Virus record (IMG/VR): IMGVR_UViG_3300014903_000160
Location: 1-33,218 of that record
DNA from: a virus
Direction: 5' to 3' (one strand)
Length of the DNA stretch: 33,218 bases
The notes under the pieces are model-generated. The model had not been told where the DNA came from. It worked only from the letters and a program-made list of their open reading frames with translations, and made no database searches. Position 1 is the first letter of the stretch. Each line of letters begins with the position of its first letter. The translations under genes were made by a program, and so were the position numbers. Of the stretch, positions 14,919-22,763 are shown piece after piece.

Positions 14919-17143
14919 ATCGAGCAGGCTCCACCTTCACAGGTCATTTCTTTTTCAGTTTCACCATCTCCATCGGGCGTATTAGCATAGTAGAAGTTTT
15001 TCAGACCATATTTATATCCGTAAATTTGATCTTTAATCAACACACTAAGAGGAATATTGCCATCTTCGTAGTGTGCATAATTATAATACAAGTTCGTACT
15101 CATACTCATGTCTACGAATTTTTGAATTACAGCAGCAACATTCATCATGGAAATATTATCCTGCATATCCCATGCCAATGTGTAATAATTTTTACGCATA
15201 TGATAATTAGGAACAAGCTGTTTCAGGACACCATTCTTGGCCTTTTTATGAGTCAATAAACTCCTGACAGGTTCAATTCCATTGGTGCTGTTCTGGATTA
15301 CGCTAGACGACTCACATGGCATAATAGCCGATAGTGTTGAGTGTCTCAAACCATGCTTTTTGATTCTTTTTCTAAGACCTTCCCAGTCCATATTGTAATT
15401 TGGTTTGACAAGTTCATCAACTGACTTCTTGTACCAGTCAATAGGTAGTAGTCCCTCTGAATACTTTGTCTCATCAAACTTTGGACACTTTCCTTTTTCT
15501 TCTGCAAGCTCACAACTAGCACTGATTAGATTCCATTGAATTTGCTCCATAGTTTCATGTATCAACTCTAATGCTTCCGGGTCTTCATACTTCAGCTTAT
15601 TTTTAGCCAAAAACCCAGCAAGGTTTGTCACACCAACGCCAAGAGATCTTCTATTCTTTGTGAAAGTTTCTCCTGCAAGCACTGGATAGTTTTGATAGTC
15701 GATGACCGCATCAAGTGTTTTTACTGCCATTCTACAGGCTTCTTCTACATCTTTTTCGCTTGTCAACTCAAGCAGGTTAAGTGCAGACAAAATACAAATT
15801 CCAATTTCACCCTCTGGATCGTCGATTGATTGAATTGGATTAGTAGGATGGATGATTTCTTGACAAAGGTTGCTCATGTGACAAGGGACACTCCACGAAC
15901 CATGTTCATTAGCATTGTCAATATTCATGCTGTAGATACGACCAGTTTCTAATCGCTCTCTTGCAAAAATTTCTGCAAGTTTTCTTGCTGGAATCTTTTT
16001 CTTAAATTTAAATGTCTTTTTACCTTCGTATTTTAAATAAAGTTCTTCAAACTTTTCATTATCTCCAAAAGACTCATAAAGCTCCTTTGCTTCATGTGGA
16101 CTAAACAAAGTAATATCTTCGTTTTTAATCAGTCTGTCATAGAATAGTTTACAGAATTGAATTGAATAATCAAGTTTACGAACACGGTTGTCATCTGTAC
16201 CAGCATTATTTTTAAGAACTAAAATATCTTCGATCTCATAATGCCAGAAAGGAATATGAACAGTTGCAGAACCGCCTCTTAATCCATTTTGAGAAGTTGA
16301 CTTTACTGCCGACTCAAAGTTTTTTAGATAAGGTATAACACCAGTATGGATTACTTCTCCTCCTCGAATGGGAGAGTTAATTGGACGCATCCTTCCGATG
16401 TTGAGTCCGATCCCTGCTCTTCTTGCCGTGTATTTGCCCACTGCATGAATACTTGAAAATATAGCGTCAAGGTTATCATCAACATCAACCAAAACACAGC
16501 TTGCGAATTGACGGATGTTAGTACGAACACCAGCCATAATAGGAGTGGGAAGATTAATTTTGAACGTGGAGTAGCAATCATAAGCCTTTTTTACCTCATC
16601 CATAGTATCAAATAAACACATTGCAATACACATGTATGCAAACTGTGGGGTTTCGTAGATAGAACCTTTGCTTCTATTTTTCACAAGATATTTATCAATC
16701 ATTTGCTGTAAACCAGCGTATGTAAACAAATCATCTCTGGAGTGGTTGATATACTTTCCAAGAGAGTCTACTTGGCTCTCATCCCACTTATCGAGTATTG
16801 CTGGGTCATAAATTCCATTGTCTACATTTCTCTGTAAGAACAGCAAGAAATCAGTTGGTTGATCTCCATATCCCCAAACTTCCTTTCTTAATTGCATGTT
16901 AAGTAGTTTAGCTGCTACATATTGGTAGTTAGGGTTTGACTTAGAGATAAGGTCGTTAGCAGATTTGATTAAGATTTTGTGAATTTGATCGCTTGTAATG
17001 CCATCGTACAAAGAAAGGTTAGCGTTCATTTCGATATCAGAGAAGCTAACACCGTTTATTCCTTTAGTTGCCCATTCTACTACCTTATGAATCTTCTCAA
17101 CTGCAAACTCCTCTTTCTTACCGTTTCTCTTTGTTACTTGCAT
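14915..17143 (-). CDS. nrdA: Ribonucleoside-diphosphate reductase alpha subunit (class I)
   Basis: The 742-residue protein begins with an ATP-cone, MQVTKRNGKKEEFAVEKIHK, used for allosteric control by dATP and ATP. Active-site residues are visible: C216 (FASCVLVD), N425, C427 and E429 in MSNLCQEII (like E. coli N437, C439 and E441), C450 in EIGICILSALNL, and MPCESSS as in the phosphate-binding region. The C-terminus ends CEGGACSI, the CxxxxC shuttle pair for glutaredoxin or thioredoxin. It catalyses NDP to dNDP reduction with NrdB. The gene follows a terminator and a long structured leader (17205-17441), which suggests control of its transcription. The sequence is full length, with no intein or intron. 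Confidence 0.97.
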   Translation of the reverse strand: MQVTKRNGKKEEFAVEKIHKVVEWATKGINGVSFSDIEMNANLSLYDGITSDQIHKILIKSANDLISKSNPNYQYVAAKLLNMQLRKEVWGYGDQPTDFLLFLQRNVDNGIYDPAILDKWDESQVDSLGKYINHSRDDLFTYAGLQQMIDKYLVKNRSKGSIYETPQFAYMCIAMCLFDTMDEVKKAYDCYSTFKINLPTPIMAGVRTNIRQFASCVLVDVDDNLDAIFSSIHAVGKYTARRAGIGLNIGRMRPINSPIRGGEVIHTGVIPYLKNFESAVKSTSQNGLRGGSATVHIPFWHYEIEDILVLKNNAGTDDNRVRKLDYSIQFCKLFYDRLIKNEDITLFSPHEAKELYESFGDNEKFEELYLKYEGKKTFKFKKKIPARKLAEIFARERLETGRIYSMNIDNANEHGSWSVPCHMSNLCQEIIHPTNPIQSIDDPEGEIGICILSALNLLELTSEKDVEEACRMAVKTLDAVIDYQNYPVLAGETFTKNRRSLGVGVTNLAGFLAKNKLKYEDPEALELIHETMEQIQWNLISASCELAEEKGKCPKFDETKYSEGLLPIDWYKKSVDELVKPNYNMDWEGLRKRIKKHGLRHSTLSAIMPCESSSVIQNSTNGIEPVRSLLTHKKAKNGVLKQLVPNYHMRKNYYTLAWDMQDNISMMNVAAVIQKFVDMSMSTNLYYNYAHYEDGNIPLSVLIKDQIYGYKYGLKNFYYANTPDGDGETEKEMTCEGGACSI

Positions 17144-17166
17144 CTTTGTTCCTTTGCTTTGTTAAT

Positions 17167-17204
17167 AAAAAACCCGTCTTAATCTTGCTAGGAAAAAGAC
17201 GGGG
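17167..17204 (-). terminator. Rho-independent terminator just upstream of nrdA
   Basis: On the minus strand CCCGTCTT pairs with AAGACGGG around a 15-nt loop, followed by six U, ending about 24 nt before the nrdA start codon. Since it precedes a gene rather than following one, it may end the dCMP deaminase unit or act as an attenuator for nrdA controlled by the RNA structure just upstream. Confidence 0.85.
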
Positions 17205-17441
17205 CTAATTTTCATAAGCGACACTATTGAGATACCACCTTGAGCTTTTAACTAAATTTTTTGTTGTTAAAAATGTAAAGTTATCAACCAGTTTTTATTT
17301 TAAAAAGCTCGCAGATGGTTAATTATAATGCTGGAGGGCGTGTCGCTTTAACGGTGATTAATCTCTTTGAAAAAAGATCCAACGCTCTTTATGGTTCCAG
17401 CTATATAGTATACACCTAAAATTTCCGCCTAAAAGTTGCTG
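17205..17441 (-). ncRNA. Structured intergenic RNA, candidate cis-regulatory leader of nrdA
   Basis: This gap of 237 nt holds no plausible gene. On the minus strand at least four co-linear helices form one long hairpin: AAGCGACAC with GTGTCGCTT (17340-17348 and 17216-17224, 9 bp); ACCATC with GGTGGT (17314-17319 and 17234-17239, 6 bp with one G-U); GAGCTTTT with AAAAGCTC (17303-17310 and 17242-17249, 8 bp); and GTTGATAA with TTAACAAC (17281-17288 and 17263-17270, 7 of 8). The hairpin is followed by 11 nt and the terminator. The AAGGTGGTATC run resembles a T-box core, but it lies inside a helix and no T-box Stem I is seen. Near the dCMP deaminase stop there is also AAAAGTTGACAGCAACTTTT, an 8-bp hairpin. 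A TATAAT box (17322-17327) lies within the 5' arm. Confidence 0.6.
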
Positions 17442-17894
17442 TCAACTTTTAAAAAAAATATTTTTATCATATTCTACAAGAGTAACAGAAGCCTCTTCAA
17501 ACATTTGCTTTGTTATTTTAAAAGACTCTTGCCATCTTTCATTATTATTTATAATCGTCGCCACACGGGTTATACCAGCCTGTATAATCATGCCAGCACA
17601 CTCGCTACATGGCATAAAGGGATATGTGTAGAGATAGCAGTCGTCCAGTCTAGAGTTTGCAAATAATAGTGCATTTCTTTCTGCATGTACGGTAAACTTA
17701 TATTTTTTATCTCGATCTTCAAGTCGATGTATCGAATCATGCACCCCTCTTGGGAACCCGTTGTAGCCAACAGACATTATTCTTCTGTTTTTATCGGCTA
17801 TAACTGCACCAACCTGTGTACTAGGATCTTTGCTCCAAGTGGACACTAATCTTGCAAGTTCTAGAAATCTGCTGTCCCACCCAATATCATCCAT
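17442..17894 (-). CDS. dCMP deaminase
   Basis: The 150-residue protein carries the zinc deaminase motif HAERN (H70, E72) and MPCSECAGMI (C96, C99). The N-terminal half has SKDPSTQVGAVI and GYNGFPRG, typical of the dCMP/ComE deaminase group. It would convert dCMP to dUMP, the substrate of the phage ThyA, to feed dTTP synthesis. Start ATG overlaps the stop of the zinc-finger gene upstream. The stop TGA lies within a small hairpin, after which the structured leader of nrdA begins. Confidence 0.92.
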   Translation of the reverse strand: MDDIGWDSRFLELARLVSTWSKDPSTQVGAVIADKNRRIMSVGYNGFPRGVHDSIHRLEDRDKKYKFTVHAERNALLFANSRLDDCYLYTYPFMPCSECAGMIIQAGITRVATIINNNERWQESFKITKQMFEEASVTLVEYDKNIFFKS

Positions 17895-18120
17895 ATTTTT
17901 TCATAGCCTTTTCTGTGCAAGAACATCTTTCTAAGTATTCTTGTAAAGGCATATCTCTTCTAATTGTACCACCCTTTAGAACCCCACGTTGCATTTTTAG
18001 GTATCCTCTACCATAACATTGTTTGCAGTCTTCTTGTGCATACAAACTTACAACATCTGGATCTACCTGATAGGTATGTGTATCCATATTTGGTTTGTGA
18101 CCAAAGTTAAACTCTTTCAT
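17887..18120 (-). CDS. Small DnaJ-like zinc-finger protein
   Basis: The 77-residue protein has DCKQCYGRGYLKM, like the CxxCxGxG repeat of DnaJ, and RCSCTEKAMKKYG at the C-terminus, which would complete a zinc site. The N-terminus is acidic/histidine-containing with no membrane span. The start ATG at 18120 follows a terminator U run and overlaps nothing; the gene's end overlaps the dCMP deaminase start by 8 nt. It is the first gene after the hairpin at 18133-18183. It might be a metal-binding regulator or a scaffold; no family could be named. Confidence 0.72.
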   Translation of the reverse strand: MKEFNFGHKPNMDTHTYQVDPDVVSLYAQEDCKQCYGRGYLKMQRGVLKGGTIRRDMPLQEYLERCSCTEKAMKKYG

Positions 18121-18132
18121 ATATGTAACTCC

Positions 18133-18183
18133 AAAAAAAAAGACAGAGCATTGAATCCCGTTATAGGAATTATACTCTGTCTT
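18133..18183 (-). terminator. Rho-independent terminator carrying a TATAAT box
   Basis: On the minus strand AAGACAGAG pairs with CTCTGTCTT and an inner AATTCC with GGGATT, followed by nine U. It ends the large unit down to the coiled-coil membrane gene. A TATAATTCC sequence (18169-18174 for TATAAT) sits just 3' of the ascending arm, so transcripts starting from it would lack that arm. Confidence 0.9.
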
Positions 18184-18205
18184 ATTCGTTTAAGCCGAAA
18201 CTTAT

Positions 18206-18514
18206 TTACTTTTTCTTGTCAGAAAAGCTGCCAGTGAAGGCGGTCAAGATACCAGTCATCATATCAATCTTAGCGTTAAGATTGTTTTCTAACTTGTCAA
18301 TCTTTGTCTCTATTTTGTTATCGAAAGAATCAATTTTTCTTTCCATAACATCAAGCCTTCGATTAATTTCAGCATTAACCTTTTCCTCTAGCATTTCAAT
18401 TTTCTTTCCATGCAACATTACAGATCTTAGAGCATATGCTACTGCGGGCAAAAATACTAAGCCCATGATCTCTAATATTATTTTTATAGTCTCTAAGGTA
18501 TCACCGCCGAACAT
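18206..18514 (-). CDS. Membrane-anchored coiled-coil protein
   Basis: The 102-residue protein has a hydrophobic N-terminal segment, IILEIMGLVFLPAVAYALRS (about residues 12-31), and then long heptads, MLEEKVNAEINRRLDVMERK and IDKLENNLNAKIDMM, giving a parallel coiled coil of about 55 residues. The end is polar (SFSDKKK). Such proteins resemble phage spanin or holin-type accessory proteins, but they can also be membrane tethers. Start ATG follows GGAGACTGTT. It is the last gene before the 18133-18183 terminator. Function is inferred from shape only. Confidence 0.78.
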   Translation of the reverse strand: MFGGDTLETIKIILEIMGLVFLPAVAYALRSVMLHGKKIEMLEEKVNAEINRRLDVMERKIDSFDNKIETKIDKLENNLNAKIDMMTGILTAFTGSFSDKKK

Positions 18515-18560
18515 AACAGTCTCCGATTTGAGTAGGGGTTATGCACTTAAATAAAAGTTA

Positions 18561-19163
18561 TTATCCCCAGTTAGTTTTAGCTTTGTACTCGTCTTGAACT
18601 GGTGCTGGGCTACCATCACGGTAAACCAATTCACCCGGAACAGCTTGAGTTGGATTAGCTGCGTCATCAACACCCGATGCTTTAAGAACGGATGATAGAT
18701 CAACGCTATTGGCAATATCCCAACCGCCGCTATTTGCAACTGTAACAGCAGGATCAAATACGCCTGAGTATTCGTTCCATCCACCTGTACGAACAGCAGT
18801 CTTGTAGTAGAAAGTTGAAATAACAGCTTTCTGATGAATTGAGTCGCCTGCGTTTGCGGAGTTGGAAGCACCACCAATTAGGTAGTCATTTGCAACACCA
18901 GCAAGGTCGGATGTTACTCTAACGATAACTTGATCGCCAGCATTGAAAGCACCAGCAGAAAGTGGTGAATCAATGTTTGCAAGTCCAGATGGGACTGTAA
19001 TGTATGTGATACTGTTGTTGCCGAGACTAACCGAGTCGGCTACAAATCTCTCACTTGTTTCGTTACCACCGGCACGAATTGTACCAAGGTCATTTTCTAC
19101 GCCACTAGGCAAACCGTCAATATTTACTGCATCTGCACCAGCACTAATATTCCAAGCAGTCAT
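18561..19163 (-). CDS. Probable virion protein (decoration or fibre type)
   Basis: The 200-residue protein is Gly/Ala/Ser/Val-rich with alternating beta-strand-like segments (VIVRVTSDLAGVAN, AVISTFYYKTAVRTGGW) and few charged residues in the core. It lacks Cys, signal peptide and membrane span, all typical of head-decoration or tail-associated phage proteins. The C-terminus (LVYRDGSPAPVQDEYKAK) is more polar. Start ATG 19163 follows a clear GGAGATTAATT. A TATAAATTG sequence about 50 nt upstream resembles a late-type promoter box. It lies alone between the DeoC-like and coiled-coil genes, without other virion genes beside it. Family not recognised. Confidence 0.65.
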   Translation of the reverse strand: MTAWNISAGADAVNIDGLPSGVENDLGTIRAGGNETSERFVADSVSLGNNSITYITVPSGLANIDSPLSAGAFNAGDQVIVRVTSDLAGVANDYLIGGASNSANAGDSIHQKAVISTFYYKTAVRTGGWNEYSGVFDPAVTVANSGGWDIANSVDLSSVLKASGVDDAANPTQAVPGELVYRDGSPAPVQDEYKAKTNWG

Positions 19164-19243
19164 AATTAATCTCCAATTTTAGATTATGCTTGGACTTGTC
19201 CGTTTTTTCCTACAATTTATAAATCCTGTTCCTATATATTATT

Positions 19244-19864
19244 TTACACCAAAAGTTTAAGATTATAAAGTCTAACGCCGAATAGCCCGGACTCTTTTAT
19301 AAAGTCGAGTTGGTCGGGCTTCCACATGTATCCATTGAATATTACGGAGCATCCAACTTGGTCTTCTATCAGCTTAGAATTGATTATATTATCAAAAAAA
19401 TCGTCATGATGATACCCCACTGTGGGGAAAAATAAGTCAACACCGCAATCGTTTAATATTTTAGATATTGTTATAATATTGTCACTATTTCTATAGTCTA
19501 GAAATACCCTTAATGGTGCATCATGATCGTCACATATTCTAATGATCGTTTCTACTTCTTTTCTTAATTCAGTAAATTTATTTTTTAAAAAGTAGTGGTT
19601 TGGTACATAGTCCAGTGCATTAGCTCCAGAATTTAGGCTGTTTATAGCCATATGCTCACGAATCTTTGTAGGAGATAATCCGCATGGGTAATCAATGGGT
19701 GCAGAAACTAGTAGATTGTCAGGAAGATATTCTCCCATATCCCTAATCAGATGAATAGGCATTGACAAACCCTTGAGTCCATTATCAATTGCCTCGAATA
19801 TTTGTTTCTTCTCTTCCTCATAATCATGAATAACACGATTATAATTACAATATTCTGTATACAT
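19244..19864 (-). CDS. DeoC-like TIM-barrel protein, catalytic lysines apparently lost
   Basis: The 206-residue protein matches deoxyribose-phosphate aldolase in its order of motifs: APIDYPCGLSPTKIREH, GANALDYVPN, ELRKEVETII, LRVFLDYRN, then VDLFFPTVG, where DeoC has xDxxKTSTG. The Schiff-base Lys of DeoC appears to be replaced by Phe or Pro here, and the second Lys (V-K-ASGG) by SVIFNG. It is shorter than DeoC (about 220-260). A catalytic or scaffold function in phage pyrimidine/deoxyribose metabolism is possible, but classical aldolase chemistry is doubtful. The ATG overlaps the ClpP-like gene's TAA (TAATG). The assignment is from motif comparison by eye and is moderate. Confidence 0.55.
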   Translation of the reverse strand: MYTEYCNYNRVIHDYEEEKKQIFEAIDNGLKGLSMPIHLIRDMGEYLPDNLLVSAPIDYPCGLSPTKIREHMAINSLNSGANALDYVPNHYFLKNKFTELRKEVETIIRICDDHDAPLRVFLDYRNSDNIITISKILNDCGVDLFFPTVGYHHDDFFDNIINSKLIEDQVGCSVIFNGYMWKPDQLDFIKESGLFGVRLYNLKLLV

Positions 19865-20478
19865 TATTCTATAACACCATCCACAAATCCGTAATGAACA
19901 GCCTCTTCAGCCGATAGATACCAGTCCCCGTCCTTTAATTTCCTCTTGATGTACTGCTTTGTCTTTGATAGGCTATATCCTCTTTCCGAGAAAAACTCTC
20001 CTGTTTCATAGCACCTTTCAGCATATATAGATAACATTGTCTCTGCATTTTTCTTGTCTATAACTGCATAGTTTTGTGAACTAAGGTAGTCACCAGATAG
20101 GTCAGTTGAGCCAAAATGACACATGAATATTGCATTTGGGGTCATTAACCTTTTCGTTGCAGCTTGTATAATAATAGTACCCATAGAACATAACTGACCG
20201 TAAGCAATAAAAGTTGTTTTACACCCGGAGCTTCTAATAGCGTCATAAATACCCATTCCTGAATACCAACAACCACCCACAGTCTGCATATGGATGGTTA
20301 TCGGCTCTTTGCTTACATTTTTTAATATGTTGATGTTCTTAATAAAAGTTTGAAACATACGGTGTTCTACACCTGCTGATTCACCAGCATCGCCAAAATC
20401 ACCCATGTATATTTCTCTATTTTTTAGGTCTAGCCCATAGTTATGGACTTCGCCAACAATATCTCTGTTATCTCTCAT
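19864..20478 (-). CDS. ClpP-like serine protease
   Basis: The 204-residue protein has the ClpP layout: ITIHMQTVGGCWYSGMGIYD, then LCSMGTIIIQAATKRL (Ser S98 in place of ClpP S97) and IFMCHFGS (His H121, ClpP H122). The distal DGDWYLSAEEAVHYGFVD matches ClpP RDRFLSAPEAVEYGLVD, with the catalytic Asp near D183-D185. No ClpX/ClpA gene is seen in the window, so it may act alone, with a host unfoldase, or as a prohead-type protease. Start ATG has AAGGTGAT-like purines about 8 nt upstream; the upstream gene ends 8 nt earlier. The catalytic residues appear intact. Confidence 0.85.
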   Translation of the reverse strand: MRDNRDIVGEVHNYGLDLKNREIYMGDFGDAGESAGVEHRMFQTFIKNINILKNVSKEPITIHMQTVGGCWYSGMGIYDAIRSSGCKTTFIAYGQLCSMGTIIIQAATKRLMTPNAIFMCHFGSTDLSGDYLSSQNYAVIDKKNAETMLSIYAERCYETGEFFSERGYSLSKTKQYIKRKLKDGDWYLSAEEAVHYGFVDGVIE

Positions 20479-20486
20479 AAGATCAC

Positions 20487-20975
20487 CTATTTATCTTCGA
20501 CCACCTTTAGCAATGCCTTTCTAACACTGTGCATTACGTCTCTATCTCTAAAAAGTTTCCCAGCGGCTATCCTAAATCTGTATGGAGTCAATATATCTAG
20601 AGCTTCAACCCCATCACACCCTTCTATTACATTATAATGGGTTTTCATTATCTTAAAATTAGTGTGACCTATCCAAAATTTAAAATGACTGCTTGCAAGA
20701 GATGTTTCTGTCAGTGGAAGAACACCAAATGGCGTTATAATAGTCTTGATTGGCTTCTCGAACATAGAAATTGAGTCACCATAGTCAACATCAATATCTT
20801 CATCTTCTTCGTCAAACCCTTCTTCTTTTGCAATCATGTCCATTTGTCTATCGAACTCTTGTTCAAATAGCTGTTTAGCACTAGTGACTTCTTCATTGTC
20901 ATAAGCATCTATCCAAGGTTCCCAATAAACCTCATTTCCGCTCGGTATTGGGATATTATCAAATTTATTACTCAT
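20487..20975 (-). CDS. Hypothetical protein with acidic stretch
   Basis: The 162-residue protein has a long acidic run around EEGFDEEDEDIDVDYGD (about residues 52-68). Downstream comes a more ordered part with TPFGVLPLTETSLASSHFKFW and HYNVIEGCDGVEALD, ending in a basic helix, VMHSVRKALLKVV. No family is recognised. It is co-transcribed with ThyA upstream and ClpP downstream (8 nt before the next ATG). An adaptor or structural role near the protease is conceivable, but nothing in the sequence shows it. Confidence 0.72.
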   Translation of the reverse strand: MSNKFDNIPIPSGNEVYWEPWIDAYDNEEVTSAKQLFEQEFDRQMDMIAKEEGFDEEDEDIDVDYGDSISMFEKPIKTIITPFGVLPLTETSLASSHFKFWIGHTNFKIMKTHYNVIEGCDGVEALDILTPYRFRIAAGKLFRDRDVMHSVRKALLKVVEDK

Positions 20976-21005
20976 ATCAGTACCTCTAGATGAAAGAAAT
21001 TTGTT

Positions 21006-21884
21006 TTATACGGCAACACTTCCAAAATCTATCTTTGGATGTGGGTCGTATCCTACAACATCGAAGTCCTCATGTGTCCATTCATAGATATTATAAGGGT
21101 CTTTTATAGATAAAGAAGGCAGTTTTTTGTCTTTTCTTGATAATTGTTCTTTAGCCCCCTCAATATGGTTTTCATAGATGTGGCAATCCTCAAGAACGCC
21201 AACAAGTTCACCGGCTACCATCCCAACGTGCTTTGCTATTAGCTCTAAAAGTAGCCCATAGCTTGCAATATTGAAAGGTACGCCAAGCATTAGATCTGCT
21301 GATCTTTGCTTCCAACATAAATTTAATACACCATCGTGATGTACTAGGGTAAAAGCGTAGTGACATGGTGGAAGTGCCATTAAATCCATTTGAGTGGGAT
21401 TCCAAGCTGAAACTACCATTCTTCTATCATTCGGATTTGTTTCTAAGGTAGTAATAACAGCCTTTAATTGGTCTATAATCTCAAAACCACCGGACATTTT
21501 GCCATAATTAAGGTTCCAATTCCTCCATTGATAGCCATAAATCGGACCAAGATCATCTTCTGTTTTTTGAAACTCTTTTTTTAATTCTTCAGATGTATTT
21601 TCGTCGCAATAAAACTCAACAGCTTTAGGATTTGCCCACTCGTTCCAAATTTTACATTTTCTTTCTTGGAACCAAGCCTTGCTAGTTACTCCATTAATGA
21701 AACCTTCTAGCTCAACAGCTACCGTTCGATATGGCATCTTTTTTGTTGTTAATAAAGGAAAGCCATTACGCATATCATGACGAAAAATTTCACAAAATGT
21801 GCTATACGTCCCTATACCTGTCCTGTTTTCCTTGTAAATGCCATTGTTTAGTACGCTCTCTACGATTGTTTTGTATTGCTTCAT
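21006..21884 (-). CDS. thyA: Thymidylate synthase
   Basis: The 292-residue protein is a clear ThyA-type synthase. It carries the catalytic Cys C174 in MALPPCHYAF, the RRMVVSAWNP segment, GPIYGYQWRNW, and QRSADLMLGVPFNIASY, which binds dUMP and folate. It converts dUMP and methylene-tetrahydrofolate to dTMP and dihydrofolate. The length is slightly above that of E. coli ThyA (264). The ATG overlaps the TGA of the upstream gene in an ATGA junction. Together with dCMP deaminase, dNMP kinase and NrdAB it provides dTTP for phage DNA. Confidence 0.97.
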   Translation of the reverse strand: MKQYKTIVESVLNNGIYKENRTGIGTYSTFCEIFRHDMRNGFPLLTTKKMPYRTVAVELEGFINGVTSKAWFQERKCKIWNEWANPKAVEFYCDENTSEELKKEFQKTEDDLGPIYGYQWRNWNLNYGKMSGGFEIIDQLKAVITTLETNPNDRRMVVSAWNPTQMDLMALPPCHYAFTLVHHDGVLNLCWKQRSADLMLGVPFNIASYGLLLELIAKHVGMVAGELVGVLEDCHIYENHIEGAKEQLSRKDKKLPSLSIKDPYNIYEWTHEDFDVVGYDPHPKIDFGSVAV

Positions 21885-22306
21885 CGTTGACGCATTTCCT
21901 TGAAGTTGAACACAGTGGAAGCCGACACAGCCACATCATCAAACTCTGGTGGTGGTAGCCCATCCTCTTCTTTAGGAAGATCCAGAACGAGATTATCTAG
22001 TTTTTTTGATTCTAACATAGTCTTGACATTGAACTCTATCTTATCATCATCGTCCTCTGCCCAAACACGCAATGATTCAAACAAAAAAGACTCAAAATCT
22101 GGTGAAGTCATGTGCATCATTAGTAGTGCCAACATACTAGCAGACTCTTCTGATGTATCTCCTATCTCTGTAGCTACCGTAAAATCACCATTGTCCGCAT
22201 AATAGTTTACAATAAACATTCCAGAAGGTTTTCTTGTCAACTCCTCCTCGATTTGTTCCGGTTCTATCTTTTTTCTTCTTATTTCTTGTAAAAGTTTCTT
22301 AAACAT
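21881..22306 (-). CDS. Hypothetical acidic protein
   Basis: The 141-residue protein (from MFKKLLQEIRRKKIEPEQ) begins basic and helical and becomes acidic in the middle and at the end (WAEDDDDKIEFNVK, PKEEDGLPPPEFDD). Hydrophobic segments such as ASMLALLMMHM suggest a folded core. It has no recognised motif. ATG 22306 has AGAGGTAAAA upstream and overlaps the end of the acetyltransferase gene; a longer frame upstream to 22354 is open but less likely. The stop overlaps the thyA start (ATGA). Confidence 0.7.
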   Translation of the reverse strand: MFKKLLQEIRRKKIEPEQIEEELTRKPSGMFIVNYYADNGDFTVATEIGDTSEESASMLALLMMHMTSPDFESFLFESLRVWAEDDDDKIEFNVKTMLESKKLDNLVLDLPKEEDGLPPPEFDDVAVSASTVFNFKEMRQR

Positions 22307-22763
22307 TTTTACCTCTACGATAAAGTCTTGCCGTACAACCGCATTGCTTTCCACAATACTTGCAGTTAGATCTAGTTTCTGCGTAATAATCAGTTAGGTT
22401 CTCAGCTAGTTCAAACCCAAAGTTCTCTAGGTTCTTGCAAGACATACATACGCCATTTGGTCTAACCCAAGCATAAGATATTACCTCGTTACAATTACCT
22501 AAATATTTTAATCGTTCTTCTGTTAGTCTCTTACCAATCCCCATGCCACGATATTCTGGATGAACCACAATGCACCTGAGCATACACTCCGATACTGCTG
22601 CCCATCCTACTACCGTATCACCATCTAGTACGACCCAAGCACACTTGATCTCATTTAAATGATTCTTGAAATATCCAGCAGCAAACGCTTCATCTACCAA
22701 CTGTGTAGCTTGATAGATATGCCCTATGTTTACAAGCGGATTTGGTAATGCTAAGTATTTCAT
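22299..22763 (-). CDS. GNAT-family N-acetyltransferase
   Basis: The 154-residue protein has the GNAT acetyl-CoA signature VVHPEYRGMGIGKRLTEE, with the preceding AWVVLDGDTVVGWAAVS strands. It is followed by NLENFGFELAENLTDYYAE, also typical of GNAT proteins. The C-terminal 25 residues are Cys-rich (CKYCGKQCGCTARLYRR), a possible zinc-binding tail not usual in the family. Substrate unknown. The 3' end overlaps the next gene by 8 nt, and the start overlaps the guaC stop in an ATGA junction. Phage acetyltransferases can modify host proteins or small molecules, but no target is indicated here. Confidence 0.86.
   Translation of the reverse strand: MKYLALPNPLVNIGHIYQATQLVDEAFAAGYFKNHLNEIKCAWVVLDGDTVVGWAAVSECMLRCIVVHPEYRGMGIGKRLTEERLKYLGNCNEVISYAWVRPNGVCMSCKNLENFGFELAENLTDYYAETRSNCKYCGKQCGCTARLYRRGKNV

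Noticed and set aside
17231-17241. T-box-like AAGGTGGTATC before a terminator, suggesting a T-box riboswitch
   Set aside because: The run pairs with ACCATC inside the long hairpin, there is no Stem I or specifier loop, and the downstream gene is nrdA rather than a tRNA synthetase or amino-acid gene.
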